This document shows, piece by piece, positions 1 through 6,348 of a stretch of DNA of 12,367 nucleotides (position 1 is the first letter of the stretch; each line of letters begins with the position of its first letter). Under the pieces are notes generated by a model. That model saw only the letters and a program-made list of their open reading frames with translations. It did not search any database and had not been told where the DNA came from. The position numbers and the translations under genes were made by a program. Source of the DNA: Gammaproteobacteria bacterium (GTDB lineage Bacteria > Pseudomonadota > Gammaproteobacteria > Steroidobacterales > SZUA-146). The stretch lies in assembly GCA_003228965.1 (NCBI GenBank), contig QIGP01000073.1, positions 1 through 12,367 of the forward strand. The letters are read 5' to 3'.

Positions 1-2
1 AC

Positions 3-116
3 CTGGAAAACATTCTCGATCGTATTCAACTTACGCCACAACACTGGCAGGCTAATGCCACTCAGTTTGAACGACTTCATCGTGGGCGATTCAGTCTCAA
101 ACGCTCAAACGAATAA
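3..116 (+). CDS. C-terminal end of an unidentified protein, cut by the window edge
   Basis: An open frame runs in from the left edge for 37 codons and stops at TAA 114-116. The visible tail contains HWQANATQFERLHRGRF and ends in KRSNE; it is rich in basic and aromatic residues, with no signal, membrane segment or catalytic motif. Neither other forward frame looks better, and the composition resembles a soluble protein end, so it is probably the 3' end of a real gene on this strand. I do not recognise the family, and 37 residues are too few to assign one. Confidence 0.45.
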   Translation: MENILDRIQLTPQHWQANATQFERLHRGRFSLKRSNE

Positions 117-298
117 AAGTACTCAGTCAGGATAAATTCGAGAACTGGGCTCTTCCAACGTAGATGGCATTCGCCTCTGTTTTTCAATTGATCAGAAATG
201 TTTCCGTAACGTCTCTAAATCATTGTTGCCAGCAGAACATTACTCAATAAATTTATAGAGCGACCTAACTTTGGTTCAATGTGGTTGAACAAACTGTT

Positions 299-435
299 CG
301 GTCGCGGTGCTTGTCCTATTCTCCGCGGTGCCTGTCCTATTGCTCACACTATTCTCCCTCCCTGGTCGCGGTGCCTGTCCTATTCTCCATTCTGGTCACG
401 GTGCCTGTCCTATTCTCCATTCCTATTCTCCATTG
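299..435. repeat. Tandem array of about 30-bp units with core GGTGCCTGTCCTATTCTCC
   Basis: Four copies of a core reading (C)GCGGTGCCTGTCCTATTCTCC can be aligned, beginning near 303, 324, 364 and 394. The last two are exactly 30 bp apart and nearly identical (GGTCGCGG versus GGTCACGG). The second copy is interrupted: an insertion sits between CCTGTCCTATT and ATTCTCC. A partial fifth copy (CCTATTCTCCATT) trails at about 422-434. From memory, related GGACAGGCACC-type repeats occur around REP-associated tyrosine transposase genes in other proteobacteria. No such transposase is visible here, so that link is only an inference. Confidence 0.75.
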
Positions 436-717
436 ACGGAAACCGCGGTTCGACCGGTAATGGCCTACCCCCGACTGAAGGTACTTTCCACGTAACGTCA
501 TAAGAGTTTAGTGGATTCTCGACCGTCGAATCACCATTGTAAACACATAAGTCTAGCTCAGCTTATTGGAGCTTCTTCATACAACGCAGTGCATCGCATC
601 AGAACCGAGACTCAATCCACTGCGACCTCATTTTGCTCGCGGTTACAGATATATCCGACGAATGACCTGCCGACTGGTACACTCCAGTCGCTGGTCTTCG
701 AAGCTTACTTGCTAAAA

Positions 718-745
718 CAAGCGCAGGGTTCAACCAAGGCGCTTG
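718..745. promoter_or_regulatory. Inverted repeat in the leader of the PuuD-like gene
   Basis: CAAGCGC (718-724) and GCGCTTG (739-745) are a perfect 7-bp inverted repeat around a 14-nt loop, and the loop itself contains GG-TTCAA-CC. It ends 33 nt before the ATG of the PuuD-like gene, just upstream of the Shine-Dalgarno run GGGGG (769-773). It could be an operator, a leader-RNA hairpin or the terminator of an unseen upstream transcript. There is no T-run after it on the plus strand, which argues against a terminator. Confidence 0.3.
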
Positions 746-778
746 CATGAAGACTAAATCATTCTATAGGGGGACACC

Positions 779-1411
779 ATGGCATTAATTGAGTTTTTAT
801 TACGATGGGGACACGTCTTATTCGGCATCACATGGATCGGAATGCTGTACTACTTTAATTTCGTGCAGGGCGAGTATTTCAAGGAAGCCGAAGCCAGTGC
901 GAAAACCGACGCCACAGCCAAGCTCGCACCTCGCGCTCTTTGGTGGTTTCGCTGGGGCGCCATGTTTACGTTCCTGACGGGACTGTATTTGCTATACGCC
1001 CTGGGTAGCGGCGCCAACCAATACATCATGCTCGGCGCCGTTATGGGCATATTCATGTTTTTGAATGTGTGGCTGATTATCTGGCCTGCCCAAAAAGTAG
1101 TGATAGGACTTAAAGACGGCGACGCTTCTGTGGCTGGCCCCAGAGCCTTGCGTGCTTCACGCACCAATACACTGCTTTCTGCACCCATGCTGTTTGGCAT
1201 GCTCGCGTCAAAACACGGTACCTATAGCGCCGCCGGTTTCGAGGGAATCGATTTTGCCGATATGGGATTCTTGATCCCGTTGGTATTAATCATACTTCTG
1301 CAACTCAACGGTATGATGGGCCGAACTGGCCCCATGGCAAGCGTGATAGGTGTAATTCACTTGAGTTTAGGCTTAACGGCTGTGCTCTTTGCTATGGTGC
1401 ATTTTCTGTAG
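779..1411 (+). CDS. Short PuuD-type (urate hydroxylase N-terminal domain) membrane protein
   Basis: A 210-residue integral membrane protein of the Urate_ox_N family, the membrane domain of the urate hydroxylase PuuD. Hydrophobic segments lie near residues 6-28, 55-75, 81-103, 132-148, 161-178 and 186-208. Family features visible are RWGHVLFGITWIG (9-21, His12), NVWLIIWPAQK (96-106) and SRTNTLLSAPMLF (127-139) followed by His146. Further histidines His194 and His208 lie in the last helix. Full-length PuuD adds a C-terminal cytochrome c domain with CxxCH; it is absent here, and the protein stops right after the last helix. Short versions are widespread and their reaction is not established, so urate oxidation should not be assumed. 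No other purine-degradation gene is visible in the window. The ATG at 779 has a G-rich Shine-Dalgarno sequence (GGGGG, 5 nt upstream). Family call confident, substrate uncertain. Confidence 0.85.
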   Translation: MALIEFLLRWGHVLFGITWIGMLYYFNFVQGEYFKEAEASAKTDATAKLAPRALWWFRWGAMFTFLTGLYLLYALGSGANQYIMLGAVMGIFMFLNVWLIIWPAQKVVIGLKDGDASVAGPRALRASRTNTLLSAPMLFGMLASKHGTYSAAGFEGIDFADMGFLIPLVLIILLQLNGMMGRTGPMASVIGVIHLSLGLTAVLFAMVHFL

Positions 1412-1449
1412 CACCTGAACCCATGCAGGCTACTTTAAAGTTCGCTATT

Positions 1450-1486
1450 ACACGGGGTCTTGGTCGATTAGATTAAGGCTCCGTGT
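1450..1486. terminator. Hairpin between convergent genes, possible bidirectional terminator
   Basis: ACACGGGGTCTT (1450-1461) can pair over 12 bp, with two G-U pairs, with AAGGCTCCGTGT (1475-1486) around a 13-nt loop. It sits 38 nt after the PuuD-like stop and 90 nt beyond the end of the convergent acetyltransferase gene. There is no clear T-run on either side, so this is a stem-loop in the right place rather than a textbook intrinsic terminator. Confidence 0.35.
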
Positions 1487-1576
1487 TCCAAGTTAACTCA
1501 CTCCTGTTAGCCCGAATTGAAAGTTTGGCGCTCCAAGGTCGTCGGAACTGCAAGTGCAACTCAGAAAGTGTCCCCG

Positions 1577-2356
1577 TTACTTCAGAATTTTGGTAAAACA
1601 GGGCACCGCAAAGTCAACCAATTGCCGGGTGTTCAGTAGTTTTGATTCCGCCTGACCAACAAGACCAGACCGAACCTGACCGGTGGTTAAAAATTCAGCT
1701 CCCACGTTCGGAAAATGAAAGCCATTGTCAGCCCCCATGTTCAGCGTATCTTTCCATACCTTCTTACCGTTCTCCATTATCGGGACTCTATCCCGCGTGG
1801 TTCGGCGGGCTTCGACCAGAGACTCGGCGTAATGCAGCTGAGTGCAACGATTGAATCCCACTCCGAGCAACAGCGTTTTAGAATTAAGTACGTACAGTTT
1901 TTCGAATGGCGTGCCGCGCCCCTCACTAAATTCCAGGGCATGCTCGCGAGTGATGTCAACGGCATACCGACCGTTCGCACACACGGAAACCAGGGGGTGA
2001 TCACTTCGAAGAGTTCCTGGGAATGTTCTGAACGCCTCAGGAATTGCGCCCATTGAAGTTGGCGTGGTCAACGGATCGAACACAGGTAGGTGTTTGCGAA
2101 TAGTTGCATGCCACTCAGGCTTAACTCGATCATCGTTCCAGGCAGAAGGATCGGATACTTGCGGTGACTCAGCTGGCATTACCAACGTACCATCAGGCCC
2201 TGTTATCTCGAGCAGTGCTCGAATCACAGTGACCGGTCCTCCAACAGTCCAACCAATTTTTCCAAGCGAAGAGTGCACCATGACAGTATCGCCAGCCTCG
2301 AGGCCAAGAGCCGATAACTCAGCACGCATCGAATCCAGCGTATTTGGTTGCGACAT
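1577..2356 (-). CDS. AAC(3)-family N-acetyltransferase
   Basis: A 259-residue cytosolic protein of the aminoglycoside N(3)-acetyltransferase (Antibiotic_NAT) family, which transfers acetyl from acetyl-CoA to an amine. Its length matches the family norm of about 260-280. Motifs: VMVHSSLGKIGW (25-36, acetyl-CoA side), the GTLVMPAES strand (56-64), RSDHPLVSV (117-125), and the hallmark TLLLGVGFNRCTQLHYAES (161-179) with the conserved His175 and Glu178. The frame stays open for another 95 codons upstream, but ATG at 2356 is the start because AAAGGAG lies just before it and homology begins at about residue 5. The upstream codons overlap an antisense gene remnant. Chromosomal members often act on unknown amines, so resistance is possible but not shown. 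It stands alone, convergent with the PuuD-like gene. Confidence 0.9.
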   Translation of the reverse strand: MSQPNTLDSMRAELSALGLEAGDTVMVHSSLGKIGWTVGGPVTVIRALLEITGPDGTLVMPAESPQVSDPSAWNDDRVKPEWHATIRKHLPVFDPLTTPTSMGAIPEAFRTFPGTLRSDHPLVSVCANGRYAVDITREHALEFSEGRGTPFEKLYVLNSKTLLLGVGFNRCTQLHYAESLVEARRTTRDRVPIMENGKKVWKDTLNMGADNGFHFPNVGAEFLTTGQVRSGLVGQAESKLLNTRQLVDFAVPCFTKILK

Positions 2357-2510
2357 TTTTTCTCCTTTGACATCGACATCACCGTAGTCATTCCGAGCGA
2401 TGTTCGGGCTCCTGCCAGTCCAGGGACTTGGAACCAATACGAACTCCAAAGCGCTCGCGAATGCTTTGTCTCTCATGATACCGTTTCCTGACCGCCGAAA
2501 AATACGCAGT
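2357..2510. other. Leader region of the acetyltransferase gene
   Basis: This 154-bp stretch separates the acetyltransferase start from the deacetylase remnant. It holds the Shine-Dalgarno sequence of the minus-strand gene (CTCCTTT on the plus strand, 2362-2368). I see no convincing sigma-70 promoter boxes. Conceptual translation in either direction gives nothing recognisable, including the codons immediately before the deacetylase remnant. Confidence 0.4.
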
Positions 2511-2658
2511 ATGACTAACCTTCCTCCGGGACACCATGCCACCAGAGACCAGTTCGGCGGATACTGTTTTTTAAACAACAGCACCGTTGCCGCCCAACGT
2601 CTTCGCGACAGCGGGCACGCGCGTGTAGCGATACTCGACATCGACTACCACCACTTGG
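2511..2658 (+). pseudogene. Internal fragment of a second HDAC / acetylpolyamine amidohydrolase gene
   Basis: About 46 codons encode the metal-site core of a deacetylase: LPPGHHATRDQFGGYCFLNN followed by VAAQRLRDSG and RVAILDIDYHH. PPGHHA carries the tandem active-site histidines and LDIDYHH the zinc-binding Asp and His. Homology begins abruptly at about 2517 and stops after HH, where the invariant GNGT should follow but LARPQR is read instead. The N-terminal third and the C-terminal half (SAGFDAH and GGY motifs) are missing, so no functional enzyme can be made. The FGGYCFLNN and DIDYHH forms are closer to the acetylpolyamine-amidohydrolase branch than to the intact deacetylase at 3509-4432, which reads MGFCLFNN and DFDVHH. 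It therefore looks like a remnant of a different paralogue rather than a recent duplication. It lies in opposite orientation to the intact gene. Confidence 0.85.
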
Positions 2659-2772
2659 CTAGACCGCAACGCTCCCCTGCCTGGGTTGGAAATCGCCCTC
2701 TGCTGACAGAAAGCGCGGACCCGTCGGGGCTATGTAGGAACACCCATTCGTCACTGCAAACCGTAACCCCGC

Positions 2773-2931
2773 CATTGCGAAACTGCGAAGCGGGTGTGGC
2801 AATCTCCGTCTGGTTGCGGCGCACCCGCTTAGTCCGAAGGACCGTGCATGGAAGTACTCTTTGGGGTGTGGATTCAATCGGTTATGTTGCGCGAGCGTTG
2901 GGAGATTGCCACGCCCTTCGGGCTCGCAATG
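2773..2931. repeat. MITE-like element bounded by imperfect terminal inverted repeats
   Basis: The left end (2773-2807) begins CATTGCGA and ends GTGGCAATCTCC. The right end (2901-2931) begins GGAGATTGCCACGCCC and ends GGGCTCGCAATG. They are reverse complements apart from a 4-nt length difference and a few substitutions in the middle. The interval is about 160 bp with no coding capacity of note. This CATTGCGAGC...GGCAATCTCC motif is of the type that recurs as a dispersed non-coding repeat in many bacterial genomes, which fits a miniature element moved in trans. No transposase is present. Copy number elsewhere in the genome cannot be seen from here. Confidence 0.7.
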
Positions 2932-3056
2932 ACGTAACTCCTTCAGGCGCAATGACGTAATCCCACTTCGAGCTCGCAATGACGTAACTCCTTCAGGCGC
3001 AATGACGTAATCCCACTTCGGGCTCGCGATGACGTAACTCCTTCAGGCTCGGAATG
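2917..3056. repeat. 50-bp tandem repeat array growing from the right end of the MITE-like element
   Basis: Units begin at TTCG 2917, 2967 and 3017, exactly 50 bp apart. The first two are complete and almost identical (GGGCTC versus GAGCTC); the third is partial and ends at about 3056 with CTTCAGGCTCGGAATG. Each unit contains two sub-repeats, GCAATGACGTAACTCCTTCAGGC and GCAATGACGTAATCCCACTTCG, so the array is a repeat within a repeat. The first unit overlaps the right inverted repeat of the adjacent element, which suggests the array arose by slippage or unequal exchange from that end. There are no unique spacers, so this is not a CRISPR array. Confidence 0.85.
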
Positions 3057-3078
3057 TTTTTTCAGATAGGTAGGCCGA

Positions 3079-3447
3079 CTATTCCCCGGGAACAATCGCC
3101 GAGAAATCGCCGAACTGGTACTCATTCGCGCCTTCCGTGTGTTCGAACGGTAAAGAGCCCGTTTGTATAGCATCGAAAGCGAGTTTGAGTTTTAGCAAAT
3201 AGTCGCCATCGGCAATTGGGGCGTTGTGTGCTGTTAGCAACTTGTCCACATACGGCGCAAGTTCGGCAAGTCGGTCGACCGAATTTTGATAATCCTGGAG
3301 GCTGGCCTCTTTCATGTGCGCGTAAAGTGGCGCAAGGTAAAAGGTGTCTCCCGTGAACAGCAAACGGTTTTTACGCTCGATAAGACACAGCGAATCTGGT
3401 GTGTGTCCTGGATGGTGCAGTGTAACGCATACAACTCGTTGGTGGCG
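3079..3447 (-). pseudogene. N-terminally truncated metallo-beta-lactamase-fold hydrolase
   Basis: The frame is open for 122 codons from just below a TAA (3448-3450) down to TAG at 3079-3081. Near its beginning it reads LHHPGHTPDS, the third metal-binding motif, then LLFTGDTFYLAPLY, the aspartate motif, and later TAHNAP, the last histidine motif. The N-terminal half of the fold with the HxHxDH motif is absent, so two-metal catalysis is impossible. No ATG with a ribosome-binding site precedes the homology; the first in-frame start-like codon is a TTG (3361-3363) after the HPGHTPDS motif. The break lies in the 60 bp between this fragment and the end of the deacetylase gene upstream. The remaining frame is free of stops, which suggests recent truncation. 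Confidence 0.8.
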
Positions 3448-3473
3448 TTATCTTTTCTAAAACCACCAATCCG

Positions 3474-3502
3474 CCGTCTGGCCCTTCACCTAAGGCAGAC
3501 GG
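3474..3502 (-). terminator. Stem-loop just past the deacetylase stop codon
   Basis: CCGTCTG (3474-3480) pairs perfectly with CAGACGG (3496-3502). Inside, after a 2-nt bulge, CCTT pairs with AAGG around a 5-nt loop, giving 11 pairs in all. It begins 6 nt after the deacetylase stop read on the minus strand. The following minus-strand sequence reaches a short T-run (GGTGGTTTT) only after about 15 nt, so it is a plausible but imperfect intrinsic terminator. It also marks the edge of the truncated hydrolase downstream. Confidence 0.5.
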
Positions 3503-3508
3503 AAGAAA

Positions 3509-4432
3509 TTACAATCCTGCTAACATGCGAACATGCAGACTGACACTCCGCGCCAAGGCATCGAGTGCGTAGCCACCTTCAAGAGTTGAGACAATTTTAC
3601 CGTCGGCATGACGTTCAGCCACGTCCATCAACACCTTGGTCACCCACTGAAAATCCTCATCGATCAACTGAAAATTAGCAAGCTGGTCTTCCGCGTGAGC
3701 GTCGAAACCCGCTGAAATAAACAGCATTTGAGGTTTAAATGCTTCCAGCGCCGGCAGCCACTTCTCTCGAATGGCGTTTCGAAAACTCTCGCTGTCTGTA
3801 CCCGAGGCCAGCGGAACATTAACAATGTTCGATCGCGAAGTATCCACGCCGCCATACGGGTAGAACGGATGTTGAAATGTTGAACACAACATCATTCGCT
3901 CGTCTTGCGTGCAAATATCTTCCGTACCATTGCCGTGATGGACATCGAAATCAAGAATAGCCACGCGTTCGAGCCCGTGGTCCTCAAGAGCAGATGCCGC
4001 CGCCACAGCGACGTTGTTGAACAAACAAAAGCCCATTGCACGATCTCGCTCCGCGTGATGGCCAGGTGGGCGCACAGCACAAAAAGCATTGGAAACTGTG
4101 CCTTCAACAACCAGACGTGTGGCCAACACCGCTGAACCGGCCGCGTGCCAGGCGGCGTCCAGCGAGCGAACATTCATGTAGGTATCGGGGTCTACATAGG
4201 TTATTCCAGTTTTGGGTGACGTATGTTCCAGTTCGCTAATCAAACGCTCAGTATGCACTCGACTTACTTCTTGATGTGAAGCGCGCACAGCTGCGTGGTG
4301 CTGCAACAGATCAAACAGCTTGTCGATCCGTAGCTTCTTTTCGATGGAATCCAGACGTTCCGGGCATTCCGGGTGCCGGTTGGAGCTTTGGTGCTCAAAG
4401 AACAGAGGGTGAGAAATGTAAGCCGTAGTCAT
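3509..4432 (-). CDS. Histone-deacetylase-family (class II-like) zinc amidohydrolase
   Basis: A complete 307-residue enzyme of the arginase/deacetylase fold that removes acetyl groups from amine substrates; bacterial members act on acetyl-lysine, acetylpolyamines or other small amides. Visible motifs: HPECPERL (20-27), the active-site tandem histidines in RPPGHHAERD (His125-His126), zinc ligands Asp163 and His165 in DFDVHHGNGT (161-170), the third ligand Asp244 in SAGFDAH, and the transition-state tyrosine Tyr288 in LEGGY. All residues needed for catalysis are present and the length is usual for single-domain bacterial HDAC-like proteins. There is no signal peptide, so it is cytosolic. ATG 4432 is the only sensible start, since homology begins within ten residues; the ribosome-binding site is weak (GGAAAC). 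It is divergent from the Kelch gene across 259 bp. The physiological substrate cannot be read from the sequence. Confidence 0.92.
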   Translation of the reverse strand: MTTAYISHPLFFEHQSSNRHPECPERLDSIEKKLRIDKLFDLLQHHAAVRASHQEVSRVHTERLISELEHTSPKTGITYVDPDTYMNVRSLDAAWHAAGSAVLATRLVVEGTVSNAFCAVRPPGHHAERDRAMGFCLFNNVAVAAASALEDHGLERVAILDFDVHHGNGTEDICTQDERMMLCSTFQHPFYPYGGVDTSRSNIVNVPLASGTDSESFRNAIREKWLPALEAFKPQMLFISAGFDAHAEDQLANFQLIDEDFQWVTKVLMDVAERHADGKIVSTLEGGYALDALARSVSLHVRMLAGL

Positions 4433-4691
4433 GTAGTTTCCAATAAGAACAGTACAATTTAAACCAGAGCACCGTCGCGGTTAGCAAAGGCTTCGAAGGC
4501 TATAAGTATAGCCTGAATAAGCTACATGGCTACTCAGGTCTGGCGTTGCCACAGACAGGTAAACTGTAGCCTGCTAGTGCGAAGTGTTACCAACTGATTT
4601 GCAAAATGTACTGGGAAAAGGCTATCTATTCACTGCATAAGTATATGCTAGACTTTGATAGGCCTAACAAGTTTAAGAAACCGGAACCGAC
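4433..4691. promoter_or_regulatory. Shared upstream region of divergent deacetylase and Kelch genes
   Basis: These 259 bp must hold promoters for both flanking genes. For the Kelch gene a loose sigma-70 pair is TTGCAA (4599-4604) and TATCTA (4623-4628) with an 18-bp spacer. The AT-rich segment 4621-4660 is otherwise unremarkable. No strong operator palindrome is apparent. The promoter assignment is tentative. Confidence 0.3.
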
Positions 4692-5693
4692 ATGAACCGA
4701 CGAGAAGGATTAAAACTGCTGGCAGGCGCGCCGCTCGCACTAGCCACTTCCTTTAGCTTCGCGTCCACAAAGGCGTGGTCTCGAGCAGCGGACATTCCGT
4801 TCGCGACTCAGGAAATATATCCGGCCATTCATAACGGTGAGATTGTTATTGCCGGTGGCATTGGAAACAGAGCCGGCATTCGATATTTTCCCGATCGCTG
4901 CGTGGCGTACTGTCCGTCGACCAATACGTGGCGCGAACACAGCACGCTACCGGAAGCTCGGCATCATGGAGCGTTAGTTGAAGCCGATTCACGTTTGTTT
5001 TTACTCGGCGGGTTTAATGGCAGACTCACGCATATTTGGCGCATGCGAGAGTCTGTACTCGAGTTTGTCGATGACACATGGGCTCCAGTCACCGATATGC
5101 CTGCCAAGCAAGCTGAAGGTGTTGCAGCCACTTCGCCGCAAAACCGCATTCATGTTGTCACCGGGCAAAGCCCCAAAGGCCCGGACAACAAAAAGCGATC
5201 CGACCACCAGGAGATTCACAATCACTGGAGCTGGGACCCAGACGAAACCAAATGGCAGCAGCACGCCCCCATTCCAACGGCACGCAACAGTGCGACCGGA
5301 GGCTGGATAGGCAATGAGTTAGTCGTTGCAGGCGGTCGTACTTCGGCGGGTAATCTGAATGCCGTTGAAATTTATAATCTGAAAAGCGATTCCTGGCGCC
5401 AAGGCGCACCCCTTCCACTTCCACAAGCAGGGACCGCAAGCGTAACCGTGGACGACGGACTCATTGTATTTGGCGGTGAAATTTTTGTACCTGTCGCCGA
5501 CGTGTTTAAAGAGGTCTGGTTATACACGCTAAGCACCGACAGCTGGTCTGCGCTTCCGGCCATGCCCATCCCCCGGCACGGATTAGGGGCCGTACGCTTT
5601 GACTCAAAAGTCTACGTCGTAGGCGGCGCGCGCCGCCCCAGCGGCTCGGGCACCTCAAAAGCCGTAGAAGTCCTTGATTTAAATAAGATTTAA
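4692..5693 (+). CDS. Exported Kelch-repeat beta-propeller protein
   Basis: A 333-residue protein with an N-terminal export signal (NRREGLKLL, then a hydrophobic stretch to about residue 24). The twin arginines resemble a Tat signal, although the Tat phenylalanine/leucine position is not ideal. The mature part is a Kelch propeller: blades show paired glycines at 55-56, 106-107, 214-215, 261-262 and 311-312, each preceded by a hydrophobic strand (IVIAGG, RLFLLGG, LVVAGG, LIVFGG, VYVVGG). Aspect tryptophans follow in NTW, DTW, DSW and DSW. One blade is degenerate (VVTGQS at 155-160, a single glycine), giving about six blades. Such domains serve in binding, as sialate mutarotases (NanM-like) or as galactose-oxidase-like enzymes. 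I see no copper-site motif and no sugar-metabolism neighbours, so the function is open. The Shine-Dalgarno sequence is weak (CCGGAA). Confidence 0.85.
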   Translation: MNRREGLKLLAGAPLALATSFSFASTKAWSRAADIPFATQEIYPAIHNGEIVIAGGIGNRAGIRYFPDRCVAYCPSTNTWREHSTLPEARHHGALVEADSRLFLLGGFNGRLTHIWRMRESVLEFVDDTWAPVTDMPAKQAEGVAATSPQNRIHVVTGQSPKGPDNKKRSDHQEIHNHWSWDPDETKWQQHAPIPTARNSATGGWIGNELVVAGGRTSAGNLNAVEIYNLKSDSWRQGAPLPLPQAGTASVTVDDGLIVFGGEIFVPVADVFKEVWLYTLSTDSWSALPAMPIPRHGLGAVRFDSKVYVVGGARRPSGSGTSKAVEVLDLNKI

Positions 5694-5716
5694 ACTATAT
5701 CCGGCATCACTCTCTT

Positions 5717-5733
5717 CATAGGCAATGCCTATG
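5717..5733. terminator. Small palindrome between convergent genes
   Basis: CATAGGC (5717-5723) and GCCTATG (5727-5733) form a perfect 7-bp stem with a 3-nt loop, 23 nt after the Kelch stop and 66 nt beyond the end of the convergent redoxin gene. No T-run follows on either strand. Position favours a weak bidirectional terminator, though a protein-binding site is equally possible. Confidence 0.3.
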
Positions 5734-5799
5734 ATTTCCATATCAGTACTCAATTTGTCAAACGGACGGAGTACTTACGTTAATATTCATGCTGTTGCT

Positions 5800-6348
5800 T
5801 CAATCTCGCCACTTGATTGAACAGCCCATGCTGGCATGTTGCTCGTCAGGGCCTGCGCCCGTTTCGGCCACAAGTCGCATAGCGTTTACAAGTTCAAGTA
5901 CGCGGTTGTCGGCGTTCCCCATACGGGTGTCGTCCAAACGGCCGCGATACTGCAGCTGACCTTTTGCGTTAAAGCCGAAGAAGTCTGGCGTGCAAACTGC
6001 GTCGTAAGTGCGGCCCACAGACTGGTCCTCGTCGATTAAATAAGGGAAATTGAAACCGTGCTTCGCGGCAAACTTTTTCATATTTGGCGGGCTGTCCTCA
6101 GGAACATAGGCGTAGTCGTTAGAATTTATACCCACCACGTTTACACCTTCGCTTTGAAGCAGTGTGGCGTCTTCGGCAAAACGATCGGCAATTGCCTTGA
6201 CGTAGGGACAGTGGTTGCAAATAAACGCAATGAGCAGGCCTTTCTCCCCCATCAAGTCTTCAAGCTGATAGGTTTTACCATCGGAGTCGTTTAACGAAAA
6301 CGAAGCGGCCTGCCAGCCAATGTGTACTTTTGGTGTGTCGAGCAACAT
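5800..6348 (-). CDS. Thioredoxin-fold redoxin (AhpC/TSA-like) with CNHC motif
   Basis: A 182-residue cytosolic thioredoxin-family protein. The redox motif is Cys44-Asn-His-Cys47 in FICNHCPYVKAI (42-53), after the strand LLIAF. Other family marks are GINSND (73-78), the Pro in FPYLIDE (101-107), VCTPDFFGF (118-126) with Cys119, YRGRLDD (134-140) and the terminal SMGCSIKW (173-180) with Cys176. This C-terminal motif is typical of the CNHCPYVKA subgroup, often annotated thioredoxin family or peroxiredoxin-like. The CxxC suggests disulfide exchange rather than a classical one-Cys peroxidase. The frame extends 11 codons upstream, but ATG 6348 is preceded by AGGAAGG at the right distance and begins the conserved region. 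It stands alone between convergent and divergent neighbours, so its partner cannot be deduced. Confidence 0.88.
   Translation of the reverse strand: MLLDTPKVHIGWQAASFSLNDSDGKTYQLEDLMGEKGLLIAFICNHCPYVKAIADRFAEDATLLQSEGVNVVGINSNDYAYVPEDSPPNMKKFAAKHGFNFPYLIDEDQSVGRTYDAVCTPDFFGFNAKGQLQYRGRLDDTRMGNADNRVLELVNAMRLVAETGAGPDEQHASMGCSIKWRD

Larger units (their letters stand above)
117..778. other. 662-bp gene-poor stretch upstream of the PuuD-like gene
   Basis: No convincing gene lies here. It holds a small inverted repeat GTTCAA/TTGAAC (274-279 and 285-290), the tandem repeats at 299-435, and a hairpin in the leader of the next gene (718-745). Open frames over the repeat array are translations of the repeat. 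A GTG-started frame of 79 codons at 511-750 has no Shine-Dalgarno site, no recognisable motif and unconvincing composition, so I do not call it. The left part (117-298) is AT-richer and featureless to my reading. Confidence 0.6.

Noticed and set aside
299..435. Possible CRISPR array or small proteins encoded across the repeat (279-503, 307-495)
   Set aside because: Copies are nearly adjacent without unique spacers, and the translated products simply repeat CPILH-like units with no ribosome-binding site.
511..750. 79-codon GTG-started ORF
   Set aside because: No Shine-Dalgarno sequence, no recognisable motif, and it runs through the leader hairpin of the next gene.
2357..2641. N-terminal 95-codon extension of the AAC(3)-family protein
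   Set aside because: A strong ribosome-binding site precedes the internal ATG at 2356, homology starts there, and the extension is antisense to the deacetylase remnant.
2400..2960. A 186-codon plus-strand ORF as a full protein
   Set aside because: Only residues around 38-84 are deacetylase-like; the rest is unrelated sequence and runs into the MITE-like element, so only the fragment is annotated.
2917..3056. Possible CRISPR array
   Set aside because: The 50-bp units are contiguous direct repeats with no variable spacers and no cas genes nearby.
2659..3173. Minus-strand ORFs over the repeat region
   Set aside because: They are translations of the inverted-repeat element and the 50-bp tandem repeat and lack initiation signals.
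3892..4173. Minus-strand ORF inside the deacetylase gene, in another frame
   Set aside because: It is an out-of-frame shadow of a gene whose own frame carries all the catalytic motifs.
1577..4432. A resistance island of aminoglycoside acetyltransferase plus beta-lactamase
   Set aside because: The MBL-fold piece is truncated and of the general hydrolase type (HPGHTPDS), the acetyltransferase substrate is unknown, and there are no integron or transposase features.
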